Shown here: piece by piece, positions 24,739 to 32,685 of the stretch
Numbering within the stretch: position 1 is the first letter of the stretch
How the letters are laid out: every line of letters begins with the position of its first letter
Assembly: GCA_031359995.1 (NCBI GenBank)
Contig: JANMAT010000153.1
Coordinates: forward strand, 1 to 46,093
DNA from: JANMAT01 sp031359995
GTDB taxonomy: Bacteria; Actinomycetota; Acidimicrobiia; Acidimicrobiales; Ilumatobacteraceae
DNA length: 46,093 nt
Direction of reading: 5' to 3'
The notes under the pieces: generated by a model
What the model saw: the letters and a program-made list of their open reading frames with translations, nothing else
Told to the model about the DNA's origin: nothing
The model's database searches: none
Program-made: the position numbers and the translations under genes

Positions 24739-25988
24739 CGTGGGTGCGTCTCGTACATGCGGACGGCGACGACCAGACCGGACAGGGCAGTGAGCGCGGC
24801 GACCGCGTAGATGGCGGCGGGGATGGAGACGAGGTCGGCGAGCACCCCGGCGAGGAGCGCGCCGATGGCGAACCCGCCGTCGCGCCACAGCCGATAGACG
24901 CCGACGGATCGGGCACGCCAGGCGGGGTGGGCGACGTCGCCGACGGCGGCGAGCAGGGTCGGGTAGACCATGGCGGTCCCGGCACCGAGCACCATCGCCC
25001 CGACGGCCCAGGTCACGAAGCTGCCCGAGGCGGCGATCCAGGCGATGGCGGCGGCCTGGGTGAGCATCCCACCGGCGATGAGGGGCTTGCGCCCGACGCG
25101 ATCGGAAAGGCCGCCGGTGTAGAGCTGCCCGAGCCCCCACACCGCAGGGTAGAGCGCCGCGAGCACACCGACGCGAGCGATGGAGAGGCCGGAGGCGGCG
25201 AAGAAGATGGGGAACAGACCCCAGGCGAGCCCGTCGTTGAGGTTGTTGACCAGCCCGGCCTGCGAGCACGACGACAACGCCTTGTCCCGGAACGAGGTGA
25301 GTCGGAAGATCTCGGCGGTGCTGAGCCCGTCGGCATGGCCGGACGGGGACGCCACGTGGGTGGCCGCCTCGTGACGGGCGTGGGCATGGGTCTCGCGCAC
25401 GAGGAACACCGACAGGCCGAGGCCGAGGCCGGCGTAGGCGATGCCGAGGAAGAACGGTTCGGGGCGCAGGCCGGCGTGTTGGGCGATGTAGCCGGTCACG
25501 AGTGCGGTGACGGCGACGGCGCCGTAGCCGGCAGCCTCGTTGAGCCCCATGGCGAACCCCCGACGGGCCGGTCCGACGAGGTCGATCTTCATGATCACCG
25601 TGGTCGACCAGGTCAGGCCCTGGTTCACACCCAGGAGCACGTTGGCGAACACCACCCAGCCCCACGTCGGCGCCCAGATGAGCAGCAGCGGCACCGGCAG
25701 CGCGAACAACCAGCCGGCGACGAGCACGGGCTTGCGGCCGTGGCGATCGGAGAGGGTCCCGGCAAAGAAGTTCGTCGCCGCCTTGACCGCGCCGAACGCC
25801 ACGATGAACGTGAGCGTCGCCGTGAACGCAGTGAGACCGAACGCCTGCTTGGCGAGCAGGGGCAGCACGGTGCGTTCCTGACCGATCATCCCGCCGACGA
25901 GCGCGTTGACCCCGACGAGGAGCGAGAACTGGGCGATGTTCTGCCTCAACCCCAGCCGCAGCGGCACCTCCCCCGCCGGCGCGCTCAT
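24735..25988 (-). CDS. MFS transporter in a sulfur-detoxification operon
   Basis: A 417-residue, 12-helix permease. Both halves carry the MFS motif A (GTLSDRHGRKPVL near residue 75 and GGLSDRVGRKPLIAGG near 290). A cytoplasmic His-rich loop lies between the halves (ETHAHARHEAATHVASPSGHADG). It overlaps the upstream MBL-rhodanese stop and the downstream rhodanese start by four bases each. Export of a sulfur product such as sulfite or thiosulfate is suggested by context, in parallel to the TauE/SafE permease of the other module; the substrate is not known. Confidence 0.85.
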   Translation of the reverse strand: MSAPAGEVPLRLGLRQNIAQFSLLVGVNALVGGMIGQERTVLPLLAKQAFGLTAFTATLTFIVAFGAVKAATNFFAGTLSDRHGRKPVLVAGWLFALPVPLLLIWAPTWGWVVFANVLLGVNQGLTWSTTVIMKIDLVGPARRGFAMGLNEAAGYGAVAVTALVTGYIAQHAGLRPEPFFLGIAYAGLGLGLSVFLVRETHAHARHEAATHVASPSGHADGLSTAEIFRLTSFRDKALSSCSQAGLVNNLNDGLAWGLFPIFFAASGLSIARVGVLAALYPAVWGLGQLYTGGLSDRVGRKPLIAGGMLTQAAAIAWIAASGSFVTWAVGAMVLGAGTAMVYPTLLAAVGDVAHPAWRARSVGVYRLWRDGGFAIGALLAGVLADLVSIPAAIYAVAALTALSGLVVAVRMYETHPR

Positions 25989-27331
25989 CGTCCCGTCGCC
26001 AGCGGCCGCCCGGTCTCGGCTGACCAGGACTCGGGCCCGCCATCGAGGACGACCACCTCGGTGTGCCCGTTCGCCACCAGGATGCTCGCCCCCGACATGG
26101 CGCGCTCGCCGTGGCCGCACATCACCGTGACCGGGCCGCCCGGCAACCCTGCGCCCTGAACGGCGCCGAGCTCGATGTTCTCGGCCGCCGGGAGGTGACC
26201 GGAGGCGTACTCGTTGGCCTGGCGGACATCGACGATCCGCCCGACCACGCCGGCGGTGTCGACCAGTGGGATGGTGCTCAGCGGGCGACCTGCGGCGCCC
26301 CAGGAGTCGATGCCGCCAGCCACCACGCCGACGAGGTTCTCGTGGCCGACGTCGAGACACTGACGCACCAGCTCGTCTCGGTCCTGGCCCTCGTCCAGCA
26401 CGAACGCGAGCGGTCGATCGGCCTCGACCAGCCACCCGAGCCAACTGGCGAAGACCGGGCGCAACGCATTGGACAGCGACCCCGGTACATGAGCGGCTGC
26501 GAACGAGGCGATCGGCCGGGCATCGACCACCACGCCCCCTCCGCTCATGTGGCGATCGACGCGGTCATGGTCGAGCTCAGCCAATCGTGGGATCGAGTCG
26601 TAGCGAGCCGGACCCCGACGGTTCAGCTCCGGGAGGCGGGCGAAGTAGCTCGGGAACGTGCCGAAACCAGCGACGAGCTGCTCGACGAAGCGGTCCTCGT
26701 CGAGGATCGAGAACAGCGGGTTCGTCGCCCGCTCACGGGCCAACGTCGACGTCCGCCGCGACGCGCCCGGCGCAGAGCAGAACGAGCCGGCTCCGTGGGT
26801 CGGGTACACCGGCAGATCCCCGGGAAGGTCATCGAAACGCCGCAGCCCGGCGAACATCTCGTGCGCCAGCGGCACGGCGAGATCCGGGCCGCACAGGTCG
26901 GTCCGGCCCACGGTACCCACCATCAGCGACCCGCCGGAGAACAGTGCCAGCGGTGCCCCGTGCCCCAGCAGCACGTACGCGTGATGGTCGGGCGTGTGGC
27001 CGGGTGTCGCCACCGCCACGAGCTCGACCCCATCCGCCAGACCGACGTGCTCCCCATCACGTACCGGGCGATGGCGCGAGTCGAGGCGCGACGCGGCCGG
27101 CGCGACGAACGCCGCCCCCGCCCGGGCGGCGAGCGCCGGGCTGCCGGTCACGTAGTCGGCGTGGGAGTGGGTGTCGAGCGTCCACGCCACCGTCAATCCG
27201 AGGGATCGGGCCATGCGCTCGTGTGCCGTCGGGAAGCGCGGCGGATCGACGACAGCGGCGGTGCCGTCGCCGAGGTCGATCAGGTACGACGAATGGCCGA
27301 GGCCCTCATCGACGAACGGATGGACACGCAC
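25985..27331 (-). CDS. MBL-fold / double rhodanese protein, atypical persulfide dioxygenase
   Basis: A 448-residue CstB-architecture protein. The MBL domain keeps His55 (THSHAD) and His112 (PGHT), but the third iron ligand expected in TGD is glycine here (FSGGSLMVG, residue 134), while GRTDL follows normally. The first rhodanese (about 260-350) has no active cysteine; the second (about 360-445) has Cys405 (VMCGHGERA). The GTG at 27331 follows GAGGAGG. Divergent from the ArsR-rhodanese gene and sharing two operator copies with it. Activity as a dioxygenase is uncertain because of the lost ligand. Confidence 0.88.
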   Translation of the reverse strand: MRVHPFVDEGLGHSSYLIDLGDGTAAVVDPPRFPTAHERMARSLGLTVAWTLDTHSHADYVTGSPALAARAGAAFVAPAASRLDSRHRPVRDGEHVGLADGVELVAVATPGHTPDHHAYVLLGHGAPLALFSGGSLMVGTVGRTDLCGPDLAVPLAHEMFAGLRRFDDLPGDLPVYPTHGAGSFCSAPGASRRTSTLARERATNPLFSILDEDRFVEQLVAGFGTFPSYFARLPELNRRGPARYDSIPRLAELDHDRVDRHMSGGGVVVDARPIASFAAAHVPGSLSNALRPVFASWLGWLVEADRPLAFVLDEGQDRDELVRQCLDVGHENLVGVVAGGIDSWGAAGRPLSTIPLVDTAGVVGRIVDVRQANEYASGHLPAAENIELGAVQGAGLPGGPVTVMCGHGERAMSGASILVANGHTEVVVLDGGPESWSAETGRPLATGR

Positions 27332-27340
27332 ACGACCTCC

Positions 27341-27398
27341 TCAAACAACTGCTTGAATGCTCGCGACGAGGGGGGTAGATTGTCAAGCAGGTCTTTGA
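27341..27398. promoter_or_regulatory. paired ArsR-type operators between divergent genes
   Basis: Two 16-base imperfect palindromes, TCAAACAACTGCTTGA (27341-27356) and TCAAGCAGGTCTTTGA (27383-27398), start 42 bases apart, about four helical turns. Both have the TCAA-N8-TTGA frame of ArsR-family operators, and CTGCTTGA/TCAAGCAG also form an 8-bp repeat across the gap. They abut the starts of the MBL-rhodanese gene and the ArsR-rhodanese gene, so they can govern both. Confidence 0.65.
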
Positions 27399-27400
27399 GC

Positions 27401-28096
27401 ATGGTGGTGATGGTGGGCGATCGCGAAAAGAAGGACGCGCTGTTCGACGGCTTCGCCGAGGTCGCCAGAGCGCTCGGCAACGGCCGACGGGCGGAGCTCG
27501 TCGATGTCCTCGCCCAGGGCGAACGCCACGTCGACGAGCTCGCCGCCGAGATCGGCCAGAGCGTCGCCAACACCTCGTTCCACCTCCGCGCGCTCGCCAC
27601 GGTCGGCCTCGTCACGACCCGACGCGACGGCACCCGCATCTACTACCGACTCGCCTCGGACCAGGTCGCCGCGCTGTGGGCCGCACTGCGGTCTGTCGCA
27701 GCCTCCCACCACGCCACCATCGACGACCTGGCCGCCGCCTACCTCGGCCATCGTGACGACCTCGAGCAGATCCCGCGCGATGAACTGGTCCGCCGGATCG
27801 CCGACGGGGACGTCATCGTCATCGACGTCCGACCCGACACCGAGTACGCCGCCGGCCACGTGGCCGGCGCGCTCTCGATCCCCATCGCGCGCCTCGCCGA
27901 ACAGATCCGCAACCTGCCCTCCGACATCGAGATCATCGCGTACTGCCGCGGCCCGTACTGCGTGTTCGCCGATGATGCCGTCCAACTCCTCCGCCGCCGC
28001 GGACGGCGTGCGCGACGCCTCGTGGACGGCTATCCCGAGTGGCGCAACGCCCGCCTGCCCACCGAACCCCACCCGACCGAGGAGATCGCCTCATGA
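27401..28096 (+). CDS. ArsR-family regulator fused to rhodanese
   Basis: A 231-residue sensor-repressor. Residues about 12-100 are a winged helix (ARALGNGRRAELVDVL, SVANTSFHLRALATVGLV, RDGTRIYYRLAS). Residues about 125-225 are a rhodanese with VIVIDVRPDTEYAAGHVAGA and active loop YCRGPYC (Cys182, Cys187). This architecture is known for regulators that read sulfane sulfur on the rhodanese cysteine. ATG at 27401; an in-frame ATG at 27410 is also possible. It should repress the divergent MBL-rhodanese/MFS/rhodanese unit and itself through the two operators just upstream. Confidence 0.92.
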   Translation: MVVMVGDREKKDALFDGFAEVARALGNGRRAELVDVLAQGERHVDELAAEIGQSVANTSFHLRALATVGLVTTRRDGTRIYYRLASDQVAALWAALRSVAASHHATIDDLAAAYLGHRDDLEQIPRDELVRRIADGDVIVIDVRPDTEYAAGHVAGALSIPIARLAEQIRNLPSDIEIIAYCRGPYCVFADDAVQLLRRRGRRARRLVDGYPEWRNARLPTEPHPTEEIAS

Positions 28097-28110
28097 CTGG
28101 AGGCACGGAC

Positions 28111-28497
28111 ATGACCGATCGCATCCGCCACCGCTTCGGGCTCGTGCTCGACTGCGCCGACCCCGACCGCCTCGCCCCGTTCTGGTCCGCCGCACTCGAC
28201 TACGTCGTCGCCGGCGCCGCCGGCGCCTACGTCGCGCTCTCCCCGCGCGCCGGGAACGGACCGAAGCTCCTCCTCCAGCGCGTCACCGAACCCCGGAGTG
28301 GGAAGAACCGGATGCACCTCGACATCGACGCCGACGACATCCGGGCCGAGGCAGCCCGGCTCCAAGCCCTCGGCGGAAGCATCGTCGGCACCGAACCGTG
28401 CCACGAACACGGCAACACGTGGCTCGTCATGGCCGATCCGGAAGGCAACGAGTTCTGCGTCTGCGACGGGGGCCGAAGCAGCCGCCCATCCGCCTGA
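28111..28497 (+). CDS. VOC-superfamily (glyoxalase-like) protein
   Basis: A 128-residue vicinal-oxygen-chelate protein: FGLVLDCADPDRLAPFWSAALDY at the start, MHLDIDADDI in the middle and the ending MADPEGNEFCVCD. This is the glyoxalase/bleomycin-resistance-like group of actinobacteria with unknown substrate. ATG at 28111 has GGAGG 7 bases upstream; an ATG at 28093 overlapping the regulator stop (ATGA) is an alternative coupled start. Probably co-transcribed with the ArsR-rhodanese gene. Its stop is one base from the convergent methyltransferase stop. Confidence 0.8.
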   Translation: MTDRIRHRFGLVLDCADPDRLAPFWSAALDYVVAGAAGAYVALSPRAGNGPKLLLQRVTEPRSGKNRMHLDIDADDIRAEAARLQALGGSIVGTEPCHEHGNTWLVMADPEGNEFCVCDGGRSSRPSA

Positions 28498-28498
28498 G

Positions 28499-29182
28499 CT
28501 ACGCCGATCGCCGCTCGAGGTCACCGCTGAACCAGTGGGTGTCGTGGGTTGCTGCGCTCCCGGGATGATGGGCGATCTCGGTGAAGCCGGCGCCCTCGAG
28601 CAGGGAGCGGATCCGGGCGATGGTCGGGATCCGGTAGACGGCGCCGTCCATCCATGCCGGCATGGGGTCGTCGCCGACCCGGCAGGCCACGACGAAGCGG
28701 CCGCCCGGTCGGAGGACCCGGGCAACCTCGGCGATCGTCGCTGACGCATCGGCCATGAAGTAGACGGTGTGCACGGTGAGCGCCGCGTCGGCGCTCCCGT
28801 CAGGGAATGCGACGGTGGTGCCGTCCGAGTGCACGAGTTGCGCCCGCCCGTCGACGCACGCCCGACGATTCCGGGCGGTCGCCTGCGCGACCATCGTGGC
28901 CGAGGCGTCAGCGCCGAGCACTCGGTGACCGGCGGCGACGAGCGCGCCGACGGTGCGGCCCTGGCCGAACCCGATCTCGAGAACCGTGGAAGGTTCGGTG
29001 AGGTGGAGCAAGGCGATGGCACGGTCGTTGGCCGCGGCGGTGTCCTTCACCATGACGCGCCCGATGATCCGCCCGAGCCAGCCCGAAGGGTGGCCCGCCT
29101 GACGGGATCGGACGCGATTGACGGCGCCAGGCCGGGTCGGGTCAGGCGAACTGCCGGGAGTGGTCGGGATGCGGGTGGTCAA
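28499..29182 (-). CDS. class I SAM-dependent methyltransferase
   Basis: A 227-residue methyltransferase with HPSGWLGRIIGRVM before the core, SAM motif VLEIGFGQGRTVGALVAAG, LGADASATMV and VARVLRPGGRFVVACR. The start is placed at TTG 29182: it overlaps the TetR stop (TTGA), and GGAGG lies 6 bases upstream inside the TetR gene. This start keeps the conserved HPSGW segment, which the ATG before VKDTAAAND would drop. Co-transcribed with TetR; substrate unknown. Confidence 0.8.
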   Translation of the reverse strand: MTTRIPTTPGSSPDPTRPGAVNRVRSRQAGHPSGWLGRIIGRVMVKDTAAANDRAIALLHLTEPSTVLEIGFGQGRTVGALVAAGHRVLGADASATMVAQATARNRRACVDGRAQLVHSDGTTVAFPDGSADAALTVHTVYFMADASATIAEVARVLRPGGRFVVACRVGDDPMPAWMDGAVYRIPTIARIRSLLEGAGFTEIAHHPGSAATHDTHWFSGDLERRSA

Positions 29183-29883
29183 GGGGTGCCTCCGGTGACG
29201 AGCGCTCGGATCATTGCGGCGCACGCTTCGCCGAGGTCGTGCGGGTACGGACGGGGGGCGGGGTCCCAGGGCATCTTGACGGCCCACAGGGTGATGATCT
29301 CGACGATCGTGCGGGCGAGCACGTCATGCTCGACCGCGGTGGAGATGTGCTCGCGGCGCAGGTCGAGGTAGCGAGCCCACAGATCGACGAGCGCGTAGCG
29401 TCCGTGGTCGTACCAACCGACGGTGATGCCGGGGATCTCCGATGCACACCGATCCAGAACCATCACCGCGACCCGCCGTTCGGCCATCATCGAGTACGCG
29501 CCCCGGGTCAGCGCCGCGATCTCCTCACCGATGTCGCCGACGAAGGGGCGGGTCGATCTGGTCCGTGACGCGACCGTCGACGCAAGACCGAGGGACTGGA
29601 CCCTCCTGGCGAGCTCGTCACGCAGCAGCACCGACAGGTCCGACCACTCGACGGGGTCGAGCGCACCGACGCCACTCAAGGGCGCTGGGTCATCGGCGTG
29701 GATGAGCACCGCGGCGAAGAGGGCCTCCTTCGATGCGACCGACCGGTAGATCGTGCCCTTCGAGACGCCGAGGCGATTGGCGATGTCGTCCATCTGGGTG
29801 CGCTCGAAGCCGTGCTCCACGAACGCCGCGGCCGCCGCTGCGATCAGCTGCTCCAACCGATCCGACGGGGCGATGCGAGCCAT
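29179..29883 (-). CDS. TetR-family transcriptional regulator
   Basis: A 234-residue repressor. The helix-turn-helix is LIAAAAAAFVEHGFERTQMDDIANRLGVSKGTIYRSVASKEAL; the C-terminal ligand domain ends near GEACAAMIRALV. ATG at 29883 is preferred over 29892, because the latter lies inside the -10 element. With transcription starting about seven bases after the -10, the message would be leaderless. A perfect palindrome in its own promoter shows autoregulation. The methyltransferase is in the same unit; the nitroreductase is divergent. Confidence 0.9.
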   Translation of the reverse strand: MARIAPSDRLEQLIAAAAAAFVEHGFERTQMDDIANRLGVSKGTIYRSVASKEALFAAVLIHADDPAPLSGVGALDPVEWSDLSVLLRDELARRVQSLGLASTVASRTRSTRPFVGDIGEEIAALTRGAYSMMAERRVAVMVLDRCASEIPGITVGWYDHGRYALVDLWARYLDLRREHISTAVEHDVLARTIVEIITLWAVKMPWDPAPRPYPHDLGEACAAMIRALVTGGTP

Positions 29884-29890
29884 GCCGAGC

Positions 29891-29919
29891 ATGATAACTG
29901 ACTAAGTCAGTTATTACAA
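29891..29919 (-). promoter_or_regulatory. TetR promoter with perfect palindromic operator
   Basis: On the minus strand TTGTAA (29919-29914), 17 bases, then TATCAT (29896-29891) give a near-ideal promoter. The spacer is filled by a palindrome of two perfect 10-base arms, ATAACTGACT and AGTCAGTTAT, around one A (29894-29914). It is the expected binding site of the TetR protein encoded just downstream and may also affect the divergent nitroreductase. Confidence 0.8.
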
Positions 29920-30009
29920 CGATGGCGTGTCCGTCCGCCCTGCTCGATTGGTGGTGCAACCCTCGTTCCACCACAGAATGGGGCGAACACGGAACCGGAG
30001 GCATCTCGA

Positions 30010-30693
30010 ATGGACTTTGAAGCACTCGTCGCGGCTCGGCGCAGCACCCGCGGATTCACGCCGGATCCCGTGTCTCAGGAGCTGATGAGCGAGATCATCG
30101 CCATCGCCAAGCGGGCACCGTCCTCGATGAACACCCAACCCTGGAACTTCCACGCCATCACGGGCGCTCCGCTCGAACGGATCCGCTCGGGCAACACCGA
30201 GCGGATGCTGGCGGGCGCGTCGGTGGATCGCGAGATCAAGATGAGTGGCCACGGCTACCAAGGGGTGCACCGGGCGCGCCAGGTCGAGATCGCGGTGCAG
30301 CTCTTCGAGGCCATGGGCATCGAGCGGGACGACAAGGCCGGGCGCCAGGACTGGGTCATGCGTGGCTTCCGGCAGTTCGACGCGCCGGTGTCGGTGGTGA
30401 TCACCATCGACCGGGAGCTCGCCGACGACACCGTGGCTCACTTCGACTGCGGCGCCGCCACCTACGGTCTCGTGCTGGCCGCCACATCGAAGGGGCTGGG
30501 TTGTGTGATCAACGGTCAGGGGATCATGCAGTCCTCGGTGGTCCGCGAGCACGCGAACATCCCCGAGGACGAAGTGATCATGACCTGCGTGGCGATGGGC
30601 TGGCCGGACGACGAGTTCGTGGCGAACCACGTCGTGTCGCGACGGTCGGCCGACGACGACGACGTCAGGTTCGTCGGGTTCGACGCTTCATAG
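30010..30693 (+). CDS. nitroreductase-family FMN oxidoreductase
   Basis: A 227-residue flavoprotein with the FMN-phosphate site ARRSTRGF (about 9-16), SSMNTQPWNF (about 38-47), and the GLVLAATSKGLGCVING pattern near residue 160. Family members reduce nitro groups, quinones and similar compounds with NAD(P)H; no specific substrate can be read. GGAGG lies 8 bases before the ATG. It is divergent from the TetR gene, so the TetR protein may regulate it. Confidence 0.87.
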   Translation: MDFEALVAARRSTRGFTPDPVSQELMSEIIAIAKRAPSSMNTQPWNFHAITGAPLERIRSGNTERMLAGASVDREIKMSGHGYQGVHRARQVEIAVQLFEAMGIERDDKAGRQDWVMRGFRQFDAPVSVVITIDRELADDTVAHFDCGAATYGLVLAATSKGLGCVINGQGIMQSSVVREHANIPEDEVIMTCVAMGWPDDEFVANHVVSRRSADDDDVRFVGFDAS

Positions 30694-30724
30694 CCCCCGG
30701 TGCGTCGGCGCGACCACCGGGGGC
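30693..30724. terminator. strong hairpin between nitroreductase and aldo/keto reductase
   Basis: GCCCCCGGTG pairs perfectly with CACCGGGGGC, and GTCG/CGAC inside the loop extends the stem. It begins at the last base of the nitroreductase stop and separates convergent genes, so it can act for both strands. No T tract. Confidence 0.7.
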
Positions 30725-30819
30725 ATCGAGCGTCAGGACCCGGTGACGTCACCCGTCGGATCGATTGGTCGATGGCGGCGGGGTGTGGCGGCGAAGTGGA
30801 GACGCCGCGGTCGGCTCGG

Positions 30820-31794
30820 CTACCAGGAGTACGCCTCGGGGGCGGGGCCACCGGGACCCGGGAAGATGGCGTCGATGCGGGTCAGCACGTCGGCGCTCAG
30901 CTCGACATCGAGCGCCCGCAGCGAGGCGCCGTCGAACTGGTCCATGGTGCGCGGTCCGATGATGGGGCACGTGACGCCGTCCTGGTGCAGCAGCCATGCC
31001 AGCGCCACTGCGGCGGGCGGCTCGCCGAGCTCGGCGCACAGCGCCTCCCATCGCTCCAGCTTTGGACGGAGCTTCTCGATGCGGCGCAGCGCCTGCGGTG
31101 AGCGGCGGCGAGCCGTCGCCTCGTCGCCGAGGACACCGCCGAGGATGCCACCCGACAGCGGGCTCCACGGAATGACCCCGACGCCGTAGTGACGACACGC
31201 CGGGAGGACTTCGAGCTCCACGGTGCGCACCGCCAGGTTGTAGTGGCTCTGCTCGCTCACGAGGCCCAGGAAGCCGCGCTGGCGGGCCGTCTCGTTGGCC
31301 TGGGTGATGTGCCAGCCGGCGAAGTTGCTACTGCCGACGTAGATGATCTTGCCCTGGTTCACAAGGGTCTCCATCGCCGGCCAGATCTCGTCCCACGGGG
31401 CGGTGCGGTCGACGTGGTGCATCTGGTACAGATCGATGTGGTCGGTCTGCATGCGACGCAGGCTGGCGTCGCACGCAGCTCGGATGTGGCGCGCCGACAG
31501 GCGGCCGTCGTTGGGCCAGTCGCTCATCGCCCCGTAGGCCTTGGTGGCCAGCACGACCTTCTCGCGCCTCCCGCCGCCCTGGGCGAACCAGCGCCCCACG
31601 ATCTCCTCGGTGGCGCCGTACCCTTGGCTGCCGCCGTAGCGGTTCGCCGTGTCGAAGAAGTTGATGCCGAGCTCGAGCGCTCGATCCATGATCTGACCCG
31701 ATTCGGGCTCGGGGGTTTCCGGCCCGAAGTTCATCGTGCCCAGGCAGAGCTCACTCACCTGCAGGGCGGTACGCCCCAGTCGCCGATACCTCAT
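30820..31794 (-). CDS. aldo/keto reductase
   Basis: A 324-residue NADPH-dependent reductase of the AKR superfamily (tas/YajO-like). The catalytic set is visible: Asp and Tyr in NFFDTANRYGG, Lys in LATKAYG and His in YQMHHVD, plus the cofactor loop IPWSPLSGGIL and the C-terminal PIIGPRTMDQ. AAGGA lies 6 bases before ATG 31794. It likely reduces an aldehyde or ketone; the substrate is unknown. No operon partner. Confidence 0.9.
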   Translation of the reverse strand: MRYRRLGRTALQVSELCLGTMNFGPETPEPESGQIMDRALELGINFFDTANRYGGSQGYGATEEIVGRWFAQGGGRREKVVLATKAYGAMSDWPNDGRLSARHIRAACDASLRRMQTDHIDLYQMHHVDRTAPWDEIWPAMETLVNQGKIIYVGSSNFAGWHITQANETARQRGFLGLVSEQSHYNLAVRTVELEVLPACRHYGVGVIPWSPLSGGILGGVLGDEATARRRSPQALRRIEKLRPKLERWEALCAELGEPPAAVALAWLLHQDGVTCPIIGPRTMDQFDGASLRALDVELSADVLTRIDAIFPGPGGPAPEAYSW

Positions 31795-31993
31795 CTGCGT
31801 TCCTTCCCTGGCGGCGCCGAGCCGCGGTGTCGATTGCATCCCCGGGCGACGTGGGCTCTTCGGCCCACCGCACGTCGGCCGACCGTAGGCGACGAACGGG
31901 ACCAACGACTCACGCGCGACCGCGCCGGACCCGGCCCACACCGACCTTCGGCGGAACCGATGAGTTCCGGCGGCCCACCCGGTCTGTACATCC

Positions 31994-32398
31994 ATGACTG
32001 ACGACAAGCTCACGAAGACGACCATGGCCGACATCGGTGTCGCCATGTTCACGGTCGCCGACCAGGACGCCGCGCTCGCCTTCTACACCCAGAAGCTCGG
32101 CTTCGAAGTGCGCTCCGACACCCGCTTCGGCGAGAACGGCGAGCACCGTTGGGTCGAGGTCGCCCCGCCCGGGTCGCACGCACGGTTGGCCCTCAACCCT
32201 CCTATGGGTGGCGCACCGGGCGGGAGCGGGATCGGCGTGGAGACGCCGGACGTGCTCGGCGAGCATCGCCGGCTCAGCGCCATCGGCGGCATCGATCTGG
32301 ATCCCGAGCCGATGCAGACGCCGGGTGCGCCGCTGCTGTTCATGATGCGGGACCCCGATGGCAACCACATCGCGGTCGTGGAACCCGGTCCGAGCTGA
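31994..32398 (+). CDS. VOC-superfamily (glyoxalase-like) protein
   Basis: A 134-residue protein: IGVAMFTVADQDAALAFYTQKLGFEVRSD at the start, HRWVEVAPPGS in the middle, and FMMRDPDGNHIAVVEP at the end with the metal-ligand glutamate. Two beta-alpha-beta-beta-beta units as in lactoylglutathione lyase relatives; specific reaction unknown. The ATG lacks a strong ribosome binding site; a second ATG ten codons in (MADIGVAMF) is possible. The 150 bases after it show nothing recognisable until the P450 remnant. Confidence 0.82.
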   Translation: MTDDKLTKTTMADIGVAMFTVADQDAALAFYTQKLGFEVRSDTRFGENGEHRWVEVAPPGSHARLALNPPMGGAPGGSGIGVETPDVLGEHRRLSAIGGIDLDPEPMQTPGAPLLFMMRDPDGNHIAVVEPGPS

Positions 32399-32551
32399 CG
32401 ATCACTCGACACGGGCCACGACCCGGGACCGCTGGGCGAACTCTGGACGGCCGTGCCCGCCTGGGTCATCACCGACGCCGGCTACCACTGCGCCGACCGG
32501 TGTGAGCCACGACCGGAGCGGCGACCCCGGATCAGGGGACGTGCACCGGAG

Positions 32552-32665
32552 TCAGGTCACGACCCGGATGAAGTTCCCGGCGGCGAACTCGGGCTCGCCG
32601 ACCTCGATGCCGGGCACACGTGTGAGCAGCTCGCCCATCCTGGCCCGCAACTGTGACTTGGCCAG
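32552..32665 (-). pseudogene. 3' remnant of a cytochrome P450
   Basis: About 36 codons, reading LAKSQLRARMGELLTRVPGI then EVGEPEFAAGNFIRVVT, match the last helix and beta region after the haem cysteine of actinobacterial P450s. The haem motif and everything before it are missing. The fragment stops at about 32665, where the plus-strand monooxygenase begins truncated. Non-functional. Confidence 0.65.
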
Positions 32666-32685
32666 TCCCCGCCGTGTCGAGCTGC

